Source: an uncultured Eubacterium sp.
GTDB taxonomy: Bacteria; Bacillota; Clostridia; Lachnospirales; Lachnospiraceae
NCBI GenBank assembly: GCA_910579075.1
Contig: CAJTSV010000033.1
Coordinates: 1 to 5,574, forward strand
Direction: 5' to 3'
DNA: 5,574 nt
The number at the start of each line of letters is the position of its first letter. Position 1 is the first letter of the stretch. Of this stretch, positions 1 through 5,303 are shown in pieces. The notes under the pieces were generated by a model. That model did no database searches and was not told where the DNA came from. It worked only from the letters and a program-made list of their open reading frames with translations. The position numbers and the translations under genes were made by a program.

Positions 1-262
1 GATTTTCAACCATTTCATCATCGGAATAATCAAAAAGTTCTTTGATAATGAGTGCACCAACAATCACATTAACCGGAGAATTCGGTCTGGATGCCTTATC
101 ACTGTATAAGACAGAAAAACGCTTTTCATCAATGGCAGGAAATATTTCATCGGCAAATACTTTTGCCCATGATTTTTCCAGTGCTTTTTGTTCTCTGGTG
201 GTTAATCCGGAAAAGCTATCTGTAAATGACATTTGCTGGTAAGCGTTTTCTTTGAATGACAT
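1..262 (-). CDS. Transposase, N-terminal part (IS1182-like, DUF772-type), runs off the left edge
   Basis: The open frame gives 87 residues from an ATG at 262 and continues past base 1. A good ribosome binding site (AAGAAGG, about 272-278) precedes the ATG. A second in-frame ATG lies ten codons later, at 232, with no better site. The N-terminus reads MSFKENAYQQMSF and continues to PVNVIVGALIIKELF followed by YSDDEMVEN. This is the helical N-terminal segment seen before the DDE catalytic core in IS1182/IS5-type transposases. The catalytic Asp/Glu residues would lie beyond the window, so activity cannot be judged. The protein would bind the IS ends and cut and join DNA during transposition. Assignment as a transposase is confident; the IS1182 subgroup is from recall of the family pattern. 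Confidence 0.8.
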   Translation of the reverse strand, partial: MSFKENAYQQMSFTDSFSGLTTREQKALEKSWAKVFADEIFPAIDEKRFSVLYSDKASRPNSPVNVIVGALIIKELFDYSDDEMVEN

Positions 263-281
263 AGAGATTACCTTCTTTCCC

Positions 282-298
282 AAGCTACACTGTAGCTT
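282..298 (-). repeat. Perfect dyad in the transposase leader
   Basis: AAGCTACA and TGTAGCTT form 8-base perfect arms around a single central base. The dyad lies between the TATAAT and the ribosome binding site of the transposase gene. It is either an operator (for example for self-repression by the transposase) or a stem-loop in the leader RNA. With a one-base centre, an operator-like site is somewhat easier to accept than a stable hairpin. No other copy occurs in this window. Confidence 0.5.
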
Positions 299-308
299 TG
301 ATACCTCT

Positions 309-314
309 ATTATA
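309..314 (-). promoter_or_regulatory. Likely -10 element of the transposase promoter
   Basis: On the minus strand there is a perfect TATAAT about 46 bases upstream of the transposase ATG. The hexamer 17 bases further upstream (AAGCCT, 332-337) is a poor -35 match, so the promoter would be weak, which is common for transposases. A small inverted repeat, TTGTA-N5-TACAA (336-350), overlaps the -35 area and could be a binding site. Confidence 0.5.
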
Positions 315-364
315 CAGCAAATAAACTATTTAGGCTTGTATTTACTACAAAACATATGAACTTT

Positions 365-1039
365 TCAAGGTACTATAGCAGGGCTTTTGACCCCAACATC
401 ATCTATATTTAAATATAAAAAAATATGTTTTTCTTTCTGTGCAGAATCTATATCTGAAATCTTATTTAAAATAAAATCCACCTGATTGCGTGTGCTTTCT
501 TTTACCATGCACCCAAACGAAGGCGTCCAGAAGCTTTTTTGAAAATATCCCGGAAATACCTTTCCCATGTCCGAGCGTTTGTCAAAAAAAGACACCCCGC
601 CCACACACCAGGTCTCATAGCCGTCTTTTGCAAGCCCTTCCATAATCGTACTGCCGCAAAACGCATATGCCCCCTTCGGAACCTTCCTGCGCAGGCCGAT
701 TGCTGACGGGTAAAACAGCAGCTCCCTGTCTGCCATGTTTTTTACATCATGCCTGCACGGAAGGAACCCGGCAAACATCGCATGGTGGGATGGATAAGTA
801 AAACTGCCGGGTGCCTGGCATTTTACCCAGGGCCCGTAGCGGTTCAGCACCGGCGTCCTTCCCGCTGCTTCTTCCTGTATGGCTGCATCATAACGCAGCG
901 TGTCCAGGCAGATAAACAAAATATCTTTTTTTCCGACGACTTCATTCATATCCACAGAAACCGTCTGTTTCATTCCCCGGATGGCTGTCCGGTAATTCAG
1001 CCCGCCGCCATCCGGCATGCCTTGTGCATTCCTGTCCAT
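365..1039 (-). CDS. STM4013/SEN3800-family hydrolase, 3' end removed by an insertion sequence (probable pseudogene)
   Basis: The frame gives 224 residues from the ATG at 1039. That start is chosen because AAAAGGAG stands eight bases before it; an upstream in-frame ATG at 1072 overlaps the preceding gene and has no such site. The protein resembles the sulfatase/alkaline-phosphatase fold. ILFICLDTLRYD (about residues 39-50) has the metal-binding Asp pattern, and GSFTYPSHHAMFAGFLP (about 78-94) covers the nucleophile region, with Thr in the sulfatase Cys/Ser position. GYETWCVGGVSFF (about 140-152) and the STRNQV stretch (about 182-187) match the STM4013 family. Similarity stops after HIFLYLNID; the last ten or so residues (VGVKSPAIVP) are probably read from the IS end. 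The fold normally has a second metal site with an Asp-His pair near its C-terminus, and this is absent, so the product is probably inactive. It is the third gene of the operon, 14 bases after STM4014. The family's substrate is unknown. Confidence 0.8.
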   Translation of the reverse strand: MDRNAQGMPDGGGLNYRTAIRGMKQTVSVDMNEVVGKKDILFICLDTLRYDAAIQEEAAGRTPVLNRYGPWVKCQAPGSFTYPSHHAMFAGFLPCRHDVKNMADRELLFYPSAIGLRRKVPKGAYAFCGSTIMEGLAKDGYETWCVGGVSFFDKRSDMGKVFPGYFQKSFWTPSFGCMVKESTRNQVDFILNKISDIDSAQKEKHIFLYLNIDDVGVKSPAIVP

Positions 1040-1047
1040 GCGCACAT

Positions 1048-1055
1048 CTCCTTTT
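1048..1055 (-). promoter_or_regulatory. Ribosome binding site that decides the hydrolase start
   Basis: AAAAGGAG overlaps the TAA stop of the upstream ATP-grasp-like gene and lies eight bases before the ATG at 1039. It supports the start at 1039 over the longer reading from 1072, and suggests translational coupling between the two genes. Confidence 0.75.
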
Positions 1056-2202
1056 ATGCCCGTTTTATCCATTCTGCCATAATCTGTGCCTGCCGCCTGT
1101 AAATTCTGTTTTCGTGAAAAATATCCTGGTAAATCAAATCCCCCTGGGCATTCATCTCAATAATTCTCGGCTGCAGGCTGCCCCGTTCCAGCAGGATGTC
1201 GATACCCGCGCACCGCAGGCCCGGATAGCATCCGGCTGCCCGGGCACACAGTTCTTCTATCTGAGCCCGCACAGCTGGCGGGATTTGCAGTTCATCTGCG
1301 GATAACGGATGATTATTTAAATGCAGATTTGTCACCGGCCCCCTGGACAGCCTTCCGAGCAGAAACTCCACGCTGCCATCGAGCACGACCGCCCGCAGGT
1401 CATACGAATATCCCTGATGCTGTGCCTTTGCATGCCAGCGTTCTGCCACACAGTCCATCTGCAGGATGCTTTCCAACAGGGACATGATTTCATCCCTGCC
1501 GGTAAAGCAGCGCAGCTTCTTTGTATTGACCAGGCCATGCTTTGGATGCTCCAGCGCACATGTATAAAGAACCATCCTGTTTTTCGCCGGATGCCAGCGC
1601 AAAGCCGATACGCCGGCTGCACCGGAGCCGTAAACCGGCTTTAAAAATACCTGATAAACACCGCTTTCCTGCATCAGCTCCAGCAGCTCCCCTGCTGTAT
1701 GCAGCTTCTGCATGCTTTCTGATTTCCCTGTTCCAGTTTCCTGCTGCCCGCAGCTTTCCTGGTTTTTGTCCTGCATCCAGCCTGCAGCAGGTTCCTGCGG
1801 CACGGCTTTTTCCAGCAGCTGTGTCACTGCCAGTCCGGCTTTTTGCAGTTTCTTCTTGCATGCCCGTTTGTCAAGCAGCTGTTTAATAGAATCAGGATGA
1901 TTGAAAAACGTGATTTGATATTTTCCTGCTGCGTGCGCAAGTGTATCAAGCTGTTTCCGATAGCTTTCAGCCAGGTTTTCCAGCTCTCCCAGGCAGCAGC
2001 TTTGCCACAGCGGCGGGTCAATTTTCAAAAACCATTCCCTGCCCCCTGCCTGCTGCATCCATGCATCCAGCCCGCTCCAGTTTACAAAAAGAACAGGCAG
2101 CTTCGCAAAAGCTGCCGCCTGTTCAAAATAATCCGTCCGTTTCGTGCCCGGATTTCCCAATAATACCGCCTGTCTCAGGCTGAATTCTTTTTGGCTGTCC
2201 AT
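1054..2202 (-). CDS. STM4014-family ATP-grasp-like protein
   Basis: The 382-residue protein starts at an ATG preceded by GGAG five bases upstream. ATP-grasp hallmarks appear in order. The N-terminal part (about 10-115) ends in FNHPD (100-104) and LDKRAC (110-115). VFLKP with GSGAAGV (185-198) gives the ATP-binding Lys188 and a glycine loop. Glu254-Arg255 is in the adenine/hinge position, and DLR is at 268-270. A long conserved stretch from RLSRGPVTNLHLNN runs over 284-297, and Asp335 with the EMN motif (349-351) supplies the metal ligands. ATP-grasp enzymes usually join a carboxylate to an amine, thiol or similar group through an acyl phosphate. The substrate of this family is not known to me. 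Residues about 133-172 form a Gln/Glu/Gly-rich, low-complexity insertion that looks like a flexible linker. The protein is probably cytoplasmic. It is the middle gene of the cassette, 79 AT-rich bases after the STM4015 gene and 14 before the hydrolase. Confidence 0.85.
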   Translation of the reverse strand: MDSQKEFSLRQAVLLGNPGTKRTDYFEQAAAFAKLPVLFVNWSGLDAWMQQAGGREWFLKIDPPLWQSCCLGELENLAESYRKQLDTLAHAAGKYQITFFNHPDSIKQLLDKRACKKKLQKAGLAVTQLLEKAVPQEPAAGWMQDKNQESCGQQETGTGKSESMQKLHTAGELLELMQESGVYQVFLKPVYGSGAAGVSALRWHPAKNRMVLYTCALEHPKHGLVNTKKLRCFTGRDEIMSLLESILQMDCVAERWHAKAQHQGYSYDLRAVVLDGSVEFLLGRLSRGPVTNLHLNNHPLSADELQIPPAVRAQIEELCARAAGCYPGLRCAGIDILLERGSLQPRIIEMNAQGDLIYQDIFHENRIYRRQAQIMAEWIKRA

Positions 2203-2281
2203 TTTTTCTCCAATGCCCGTCCTATTATCAATCAGAATTTTATTTTATATAAATCACGCTGTAATAAGATAAATTTCCTGA

Positions 2282-3148
2282 TTATTCTGTCAGCATTGCA
2301 TTCATGTAGGTTTCCCCGTCATATACATCCGGTTCGTTCTGCTCCGACACATCTGTTTCCAGCGGAAGATTTTCCAGTTTCTGCACCATCCCGTCAGACA
2401 GGTAATGATAGTGCACATCCAGTTTTTTGATATTCGGAAATTCCGGCAGCTTTTGCAGCAAAAGCTCCCCGCCCTTATCCGTCAGCGTGCCAAGGGATAA
2501 ATCCAGTGTTTCTATCTGCGGCATAAATTTGCTCGAAAGCACGGCTTTTGCCAGTTCATCCTGAATTTCGCTGTCCACAATTCCCAGGTACTTAAGATTC
2601 GGAAAATCTGCCTTTTCCAAAAGCTCACTTACAGTATCTTCATCCCCGTCAAACCCATAATCTTCCACGCCGATATATAAAAGAAGTTTTTTCAGGTTTG
2701 GAAGCTTTGCATTCTGTACCGCCTGGATTTCGGACATCCCGAGACCGCCGCAGATAATTTCCAGTTCTTCCAGCCCTTCATGGCAGATATCGCCAAGCTG
2801 CAGGTCCGTGCTGCCTTTTATTACAAGGCTTTTCAATCCAGGCAGAGCCGCCCAGAGCCTGCTGTAATTGCCCTGTATAATCCACGATACCTCGCACTCC
2901 TCATAATCCATATCCCCAATAAACAGCTTTCGGATATGGGAAAACTTTTCTGGCTGTGCCACAATGGCATCAATAATATCCTGACAGCTGTCATCATATG
3001 AATTTCCCCAGTCTCCGATACGGATTTCCGTCAGGGACGGGAAATCCGGGTCTGCTAATATCTCCGGCACCATGCATTTTACACTTTTGCCATTTTTTTC
3101 ACAATCCGTATAGCTGTACGAATACTTTTTTGCATGTTCTGCTCCCAC
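2282..3148 (-). CDS. STM4015-family leucine-rich-repeat protein
   Basis: The 288-residue protein starts at GTG, preceded by a strong GAGGAGGAG binding site at the proper distance; no better ATG exists. Family landmarks are WGNSYDDS (47-54), EVSWIIQGNYS (86-96), GGLGMSEIQAV (134-144), LKYLGIVDSEI (185-195), ETLDLSLGTLTDKG (213-226) and HYHYLSDGMV (246-255). The C-terminal tail is acidic and ends DVYDGETYMNAMLTE. Between residues about 70 and 262 the chain repeats a pattern of PxLKxLxL / LExLxI units, which is leucine-rich-repeat architecture. There is no signal peptide or membrane segment, so it is likely cytoplasmic. In other genomes this family accompanies the STM4011-STM4014 proteins. A binding or scaffold role for a partner protein or peptide substrate is inference. 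It is the first gene of the operon, behind the promoter at 3247-3275. Confidence 0.87.
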   Translation of the reverse strand: MGAEHAKKYSYSYTDCEKNGKSVKCMVPEILADPDFPSLTEIRIGDWGNSYDDSCQDIIDAIVAQPEKFSHIRKLFIGDMDYEECEVSWIIQGNYSRLWAALPGLKSLVIKGSTDLQLGDICHEGLEELEIICGGLGMSEIQAVQNAKLPNLKKLLLYIGVEDYGFDGDEDTVSELLEKADFPNLKYLGIVDSEIQDELAKAVLSSKFMPQIETLDLSLGTLTDKGGELLLQKLPEFPNIKKLDVHYHYLSDGMVQKLENLPLETDVSEQNEPDVYDGETYMNAMLTE

Positions 3149-3246
3149 GATTCACTCCTCCTCTTTTTCGTTCAAATTAGCTGGCCAAAACAGTTCCATA
3201 TGCCCAGGCTTTTGGACAGGTACATGGCTGATAAACTGATGCTTTT

Positions 3247-3275
3247 ATTATATCGGATGGCAGGGGATTTGTAAA
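3247..3275 (-). promoter_or_regulatory. Sigma-A promoter of the STM4015-4014-4013 operon
   Basis: On the minus strand a -35 TTTACA (3270-3275) and a perfect -10 TATAAT (3247-3252) are separated by exactly 17 bases. Transcription should start near 3240, leaving a leader of about 90 bases before the GTG at 3148. The strength of the match suggests expression with the housekeeping sigma factor, and not with the neighbouring ECF factor. Confidence 0.8.
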
Positions 3276-3327
3276 GCTTCAGAACCCTGCAGAATGCAAA
3301 GTCCGTAAGAAAGTGATTCAGGAGTGA

Positions 3328-3366
3328 GCAAATCCCATTCGCGAAGCGAATTTCAGATGGATTTGC
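3328..3366. repeat. Nested inverted repeat (hairpin within hairpin)
   Basis: The outer arms are GCAAATCC (3328-3335) and GGATTTGC (3359-3366), a perfect 8-base match. Inside them sits a second perfect stem, ATTCGC and GCGAAT (3337-3351), around GAA. The CAT/ATG bases next to the outer arms could extend the stem with one bulge. The unit lies between the anti-sigma gene and the promoter of the STM4015 operon, with no coding potential. It resembles an interspersed intergenic repeat (REP-like) or a small structured RNA. No second copy is present in the window, so repeat status in the genome is inferred. Confidence 0.55.
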
Positions 3367-3370
3367 GAAG

Positions 3371-3397
3371 GTTACTGGTCACGGAGTGAACAGGAAC
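3371..3397. repeat. Second hairpin unit, overlapping the anti-sigma stop codon
   Basis: GTTACTGGTCAC (3371-3382) and GTGAACAGGAAC (3386-3397) pair over 12 bases with two mismatches around the loop GGA. Its edge is the last base of the TAG stop of the anti-sigma gene. There is no T-run on either side, so it is not a standard intrinsic terminator, although it could stabilise the 3' end of the upstream transcript. With the hairpin at 3328-3366 it forms one compact structured block of about 70 bases. Confidence 0.55.
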
Positions 3398-4392
3398 TAC
3401 TGCTCCAGCTCCAGATAAATGCGTCTTTCACCTTCCCTGACATTTCCATCCTCATACCCTGCAGCACCTCTTTCCAGCGCAGCTGCCCACAGGGCATCTT
3501 CTGCTATGCTGTACGGCATCCGCAGCCTGTCACCGTCTTTTAAGTCAAACAGGAAAACAACGCTGCCATGCGGAACCTGTCCCTTTTCGTTTATTTTATA
3601 CTGTGCCTTTGCGCCTGTAATTTCAGCATCCTCTCCCAGCAGCCTGGCTGCGGTCTTCCATGCTTCCGTCCCCTTCTTTCGGATTTGTTTTTTCTTTACA
3701 GCAGTATTATCCTGGTAATACGCAAATCCTTCCCTGTCCATGGAAACGGACCGGAATCTCCCTGTTTTGGCATCCACACAGGCTTCATAACGGACACCGC
3801 CCGTTTCAGACACTGCTTTATATATCCCAGACTCTGCGGACAGGCTGATTTCCATATTCCTGATTGTTTTTTCGGAAACGCCAAACATCGTTTTGATATA
3901 AAATGCTGACGCCCTGCGGGCTTTCTCCTGTGTCATTTTGCCAGCCGCATCCTGTGCCTGTTTTTGTTCCATGCCATGCCCGGAATTTTCCGGTTCTGCA
4001 CCGCTTTCGGAAGCATTCGGCGCTATCTCATATACCGTTGTCTGCATCCCGTTTTTTTCTTCCCCTGTTTCCATGCCAAAACGTCCCAGGGCATACTCTG
4101 CTGCCGCTTTTGCAGGAAATGCCGCAAGCACCAGCACAGCCGCAGCAGCTGGCAGATATGTCCGAAACAGCGGTGCTGCATATTTTCTGCCATGCTTTTC
4201 CCGTGACTGCCCCGCCAGTGTTTCTGCCTGTCTGTTCAGTCTTTCTTTGAATGCAGTGCTTTCTTTTAATATACTGTTTTCTTTTGATTTTTCGATTTCT
4301 GCCAGCTTTTGAATATGCTTATCTATTTTTTTCATTGTTCCATGCCCCTTTCCCTGCCCTTGCTTTTCCATTCCTGTTTTCTGTTTCTTCAT
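3397..4392 (-). CDS. Putative membrane-bound anti-sigma factor with PepSY-like outer domain
   Basis: The frame gives 331 residues. A charged, Gln/Lys-rich cytoplasmic segment (1-75) is followed by one hydrophobic segment (about 79-97, Ala/Leu/Val-rich) and then an extracytoplasmic part. The cytoplasmic segment contains helix-forming KKIDKHIQKLAEIEKSKE (21-38). The linker at about 105-155 is low-complexity and Glu/Gly/Gln-rich. Residues about 155-235 look PepSY-like (YEACVDAKTGRFRSVSMD), and 260-331 form a second folded part. The gene directly follows the ECF sigma gene, so its likely job is to hold that sigma factor at the membrane until an envelope signal releases it. The start is uncertain: the ATG at 4392 has only a weak AGAAG site, another ATG lies at codon 20, and an in-frame TGA stands immediately before 4392 (see the 4393-4434 entry). 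There is no catalytic motif, so the function rests on context and topology. Confidence 0.7.
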   Translation of the reverse strand: MKKQKTGMEKQGQGKGHGTMKKIDKHIQKLAEIEKSKENSILKESTAFKERLNRQAETLAGQSREKHGRKYAAPLFRTYLPAAAAVLVLAAFPAKAAAEYALGRFGMETGEEKNGMQTTVYEIAPNASESGAEPENSGHGMEQKQAQDAAGKMTQEKARRASAFYIKTMFGVSEKTIRNMEISLSAESGIYKAVSETGGVRYEACVDAKTGRFRSVSMDREGFAYYQDNTAVKKKQIRKKGTEAWKTAARLLGEDAEITGAKAQYKINEKGQVPHGSVVFLFDLKDGDRLRMPYSIAEDALWAAALERGAAGYEDGNVREGERRIYLELEQ

Positions 4393-4434
4393 TCAATTTT
4401 CTTCTTTTAAGTTTTCATATAATTTATTTGTCAT
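4393..4434 (-). other. 13-codon leader frame, in frame with the anti-sigma gene and ended by TGA
   Basis: An ATG overlaps the sigma stop codon (ATGA, 4434-4431) and encodes MTNKLYENLKEEN before a TGA at 4395-4393. The next codon is the ATG of the anti-sigma gene, in the same frame. Many anti-sigma genes overlap their sigma gene through ATGA and begin with a short charged helix like this one. This is therefore probably the original N-terminus, now separated by a nonsense codon. A coupling leader peptide is the alternative. Confidence 0.5.
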
Positions 4435-4736
4435 ATTTTTAAGTCTTTCTTTAATTTATCTCTCGCCCTGGACAGCCTGGATTTTACGGTTCCTTCCTGA
4501 ATATTGAGAAGCCGGGCAATTTCCCTTGTCTTAAAGCCCTCAAAATAATACAGCAGCACGACTTCCCGGAATTTCTGCTCCATCTGGCTGATGCTTTCCC
4601 AAAGCTCTGTGTATTCTTCCTGATACAGGCCGCTGCAGGATGCCAGGCGCTGCGGCCATGCTTCTCCCGGCATTTCCGGCTGGCTCCCCTGCTGCATCTT
4701 TCCGTGCAGGGAAGGCAGCTGCCATTCCTGCTGCAC
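4431..4736 (-). CDS. Sigma factor region 4 half (up to 101 residues)
   Basis: This half contains sigma region 4. ISQMEQKFREVVLLYYFEGF (49-68) is followed by the helix-turn-helix KTREIARLLNIQEGTVKSRL (69-88), which reads the -35 element, then a basic end, SRARDKLKKDLKI. The first 40 residues are a Gln/Pro-rich linker. The longest frame begins at a GTG (4736) with a poorly spaced AGGA. A better re-initiation site is the ATG at 4673, with GGGGAG ten bases before it, giving about 80 residues that keep the whole domain. Nothing in it is frameshifted or lost. Confidence 0.6.
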   Translation of the reverse strand: MQQEWQLPSLHGKMQQGSQPEMPGEAWPQRLASCSGLYQEEYTELWESISQMEQKFREVVLLYYFEGFKTREIARLLNIQEGTVKSRLSRARDKLKKDLKI

Positions 4737-4766
4737 ATTTTCCTGCAGAAAAGACGCGAATCGCTC

Positions 4767-4769
4767 CTA
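4767..4769 (-). other. In-frame TAG interrupting the sigma gene
   Basis: The codons around it read ATG CAG TAG GAG CGA TTC on the minus strand. The frame stays open for 102 codons after it, before the natural TGA at 4431. Its place between the two sigma domains, in the variable linker, means either half can still fold. Confidence 0.8.
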
Positions 4770-5042
4770 CTGCATCTTTGTATGGAATTCAGATGCCTGC
4801 TTTCTTTTGGACAGCATTGTTTTGCAGGTATTTGCCAGAATCTGAAACATCCAGCTGCGCATTTTGTGAATGTTTTTCAGCTCCTTTAAATGCTCAAATG
4901 CCTTTAACACCATTTCGCTCACTGCATCCTCTGCATCTGTCCTGTTTAAAAGGACGGAATATGCATACCGGTAAAAAACACCCGAATTTTCCTTGACGGC
5001 AGAAAGAAATCTTTCCTGCCGCAGTCTCTCATTTATCCACAT
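4767..5042 (-). CDS. Sigma factor region 2 half (91 residues)
   Basis: As translated without readthrough, this half contains only sigma region 2, which binds the RNA polymerase beta' subunit and recognises and melts the -10 element. The typical ECF pattern is visible: GVFYRYAYSVLLNRTDAEDAV (21-41, split over helices), then VLKAFEHL (45-52) and MRSWMFQILANTCKTMLSKRKQ (61-82), which ends in the basic stretch usual before the linker. It stops at KMQ. A free region 2 cannot by itself read a -35 element. Confidence 0.65.
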   Translation of the reverse strand: MWINERLRQERFLSAVKENSGVFYRYAYSVLLNRTDAEDAVSEMVLKAFEHLKELKNIHKMRSWMFQILANTCKTMLSKRKQASEFHTKMQ

Positions 5043-5089
5043 ACCTGAAATCCTTTTCCCCTGTTTTCTGGAAATCTGTTCTCGTTTTT

Positions 5090-5103
5090 AAACATGCATG
5101 TTT
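5090..5103. repeat. Perfect 14-base palindrome in the sigma operon leader
   Basis: AAACATGCATGTTT is a perfect palindrome about 25-35 bases downstream of the predicted transcription start of the sigma operon, flanked by further T and A runs. It could be an operator for an extra regulator. It has no loop, so it would make a poor hairpin. It may be chance in AT-rich DNA. Confidence 0.35.
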
Positions 5104-5132
5104 TTTAAAGCCACTGTACCCGCTTTATATAT

Positions 5133-5160
5133 GAGACATTTTTACAGGCCGTATGGTTCC
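5133..5160 (-). promoter_or_regulatory. Candidate ECF-type (self-regulated) promoter of the sigma operon
   Basis: On the minus strand GGAACC (5155-5160) and TGTCTC (5133-5138) are 16 bases apart. This matches the usual ECF promoter form of a GGAAC-type -35 and a CGTC/GTCT-type -10. ECF factors commonly transcribe their own operon. The predicted start near 5126 leaves a leader of about 85 bases. No convincing sigma-A promoter with proper spacing was found here. Confidence 0.55.
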
Positions 5161-5228
5161 CGGAATGAAAAAATAAAGAGCAGCCCCGTATTTTTGTAAC
5201 CATAAAACGTTAAAAAAATCCTCGCACA

Positions 5229-5271
5229 AAAATAAGGCTGGCTTCCTGAAAGCAGAAGCCAGCCTTATTTT
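5229..5271 (-). terminator. Strong intrinsic terminator, potentially bidirectional
   Basis: The 17-base arms (5229-5245 and 5255-5271) pair perfectly around a nine-base loop, with a GC-rich core GGCTGGCTTC. On the minus strand the stem is followed by TTATTTTTG, a normal U-rich tail. It lies 33 bases after the stop of the small ORF ending at 5304 and closes that operon ahead of the sigma operon. The other strand also ends in T-rich sequence, so it could stop transcription both ways. Confidence 0.85.
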
Positions 5272-5303
5272 CTATATTTCAGTTTTAATTTTTTAAAAAT
5301 TAC

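Larger units (their letters stand above)
1..397 (-). mobile_element. End of an insertion sequence (IS1182-like), inserted in the STM4013-family gene
   Basis: The stretch carries the 5' part of a transposase gene, its promoter region and roughly 100 bases of AT-rich leader. It abuts a hydrolase reading frame that loses family similarity abruptly around 395-400. The exact outer end is not fixed, because the opposite terminal inverted repeat and the target duplication lie outside the window. The best estimate is that the element ends between about 389 and 400, in or next to the bases GTTGGGGTC (minus strand). The element points the same way as the interrupted operon. Base composition is visibly more AT-rich than the neighbouring genes, as expected for an incoming element. 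The presence of an IS end is well supported; the family and the precise boundary are inference. Confidence 0.75.
4431..5042 (-). pseudogene. ECF-type sigma-70 factor gene split by an in-frame TAG
   Basis: Frame continuity from 5042 to 4431 is complete except for one TAG at 4767-4769. Read through, it would make a 203-residue sigma factor of ordinary ECF size, with region 2 at about 18-82 and region 4 at about 150-200. No insertion or deletion is needed, since both halves share one reading frame. A single C-to-T change (CAG to TAG) would explain the interruption, and the preceding codon is also CAG. Possible explanations are a recent nonsense mutation, a base-call error, suppression of the stop, or two separate polypeptides. 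The start at 5042 has an AAAGGA site about eight bases upstream. The gene is followed by the anti-sigma gene and preceded by a candidate ECF promoter. Confidence 0.65.

Noticed and set aside
42..242. Plus-strand open frame of 66 codons
   Set aside because: It is antisense to the transposase N-terminus on the minus strand, which has a ribosome binding site and family similarity.
1490..1861. Minus-strand 123-codon frame inside the ATP-grasp gene
   Set aside because: It is an alternative frame inside a gene whose own frame carries clear ATP-grasp motifs; its composition (Ala/Gly/Arg/Lys) is not protein-like.
2230..2283. Imperfect inverted repeat (AATCAG / CTGATT) between the STM4015 and STM4014 genes
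   Set aside because: It is AT-rich and imperfect with a long loop and no U-tract; it is as likely chance as an internal regulatory site.
3185..3215. Inverted repeat CCAAAA / TTTTGG in the STM4015 leader, considered as a riboswitch or attenuator
   Set aside because: The arms are only six bases with a 19-base loop, and no alternative terminator is visible before the start codon.
3371..3397. Intrinsic terminator of the sigma/anti-sigma operon
   Set aside because: The hairpin overlaps the stop codon and no T-run follows on the minus strand.
3419..4312. Several overlapping plus-strand frames rich in Phe, Ser, Pro and Cys
   Set aside because: They lie opposite the Ala/Lys/Glu-rich anti-sigma gene and have the skewed composition typical of antisense shadows.
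4393..4395. TGA as a selenocysteine codon
   Set aside because: There is no redox-type motif around it and no convincing hairpin directly after it; the next codon is a usable ATG.
4767..4769. TAG as a pyrrolysine codon
   Set aside because: Nothing in the window suggests a pyrrolysine system, and the codon sits in a variable linker where a special residue would have no obvious role.
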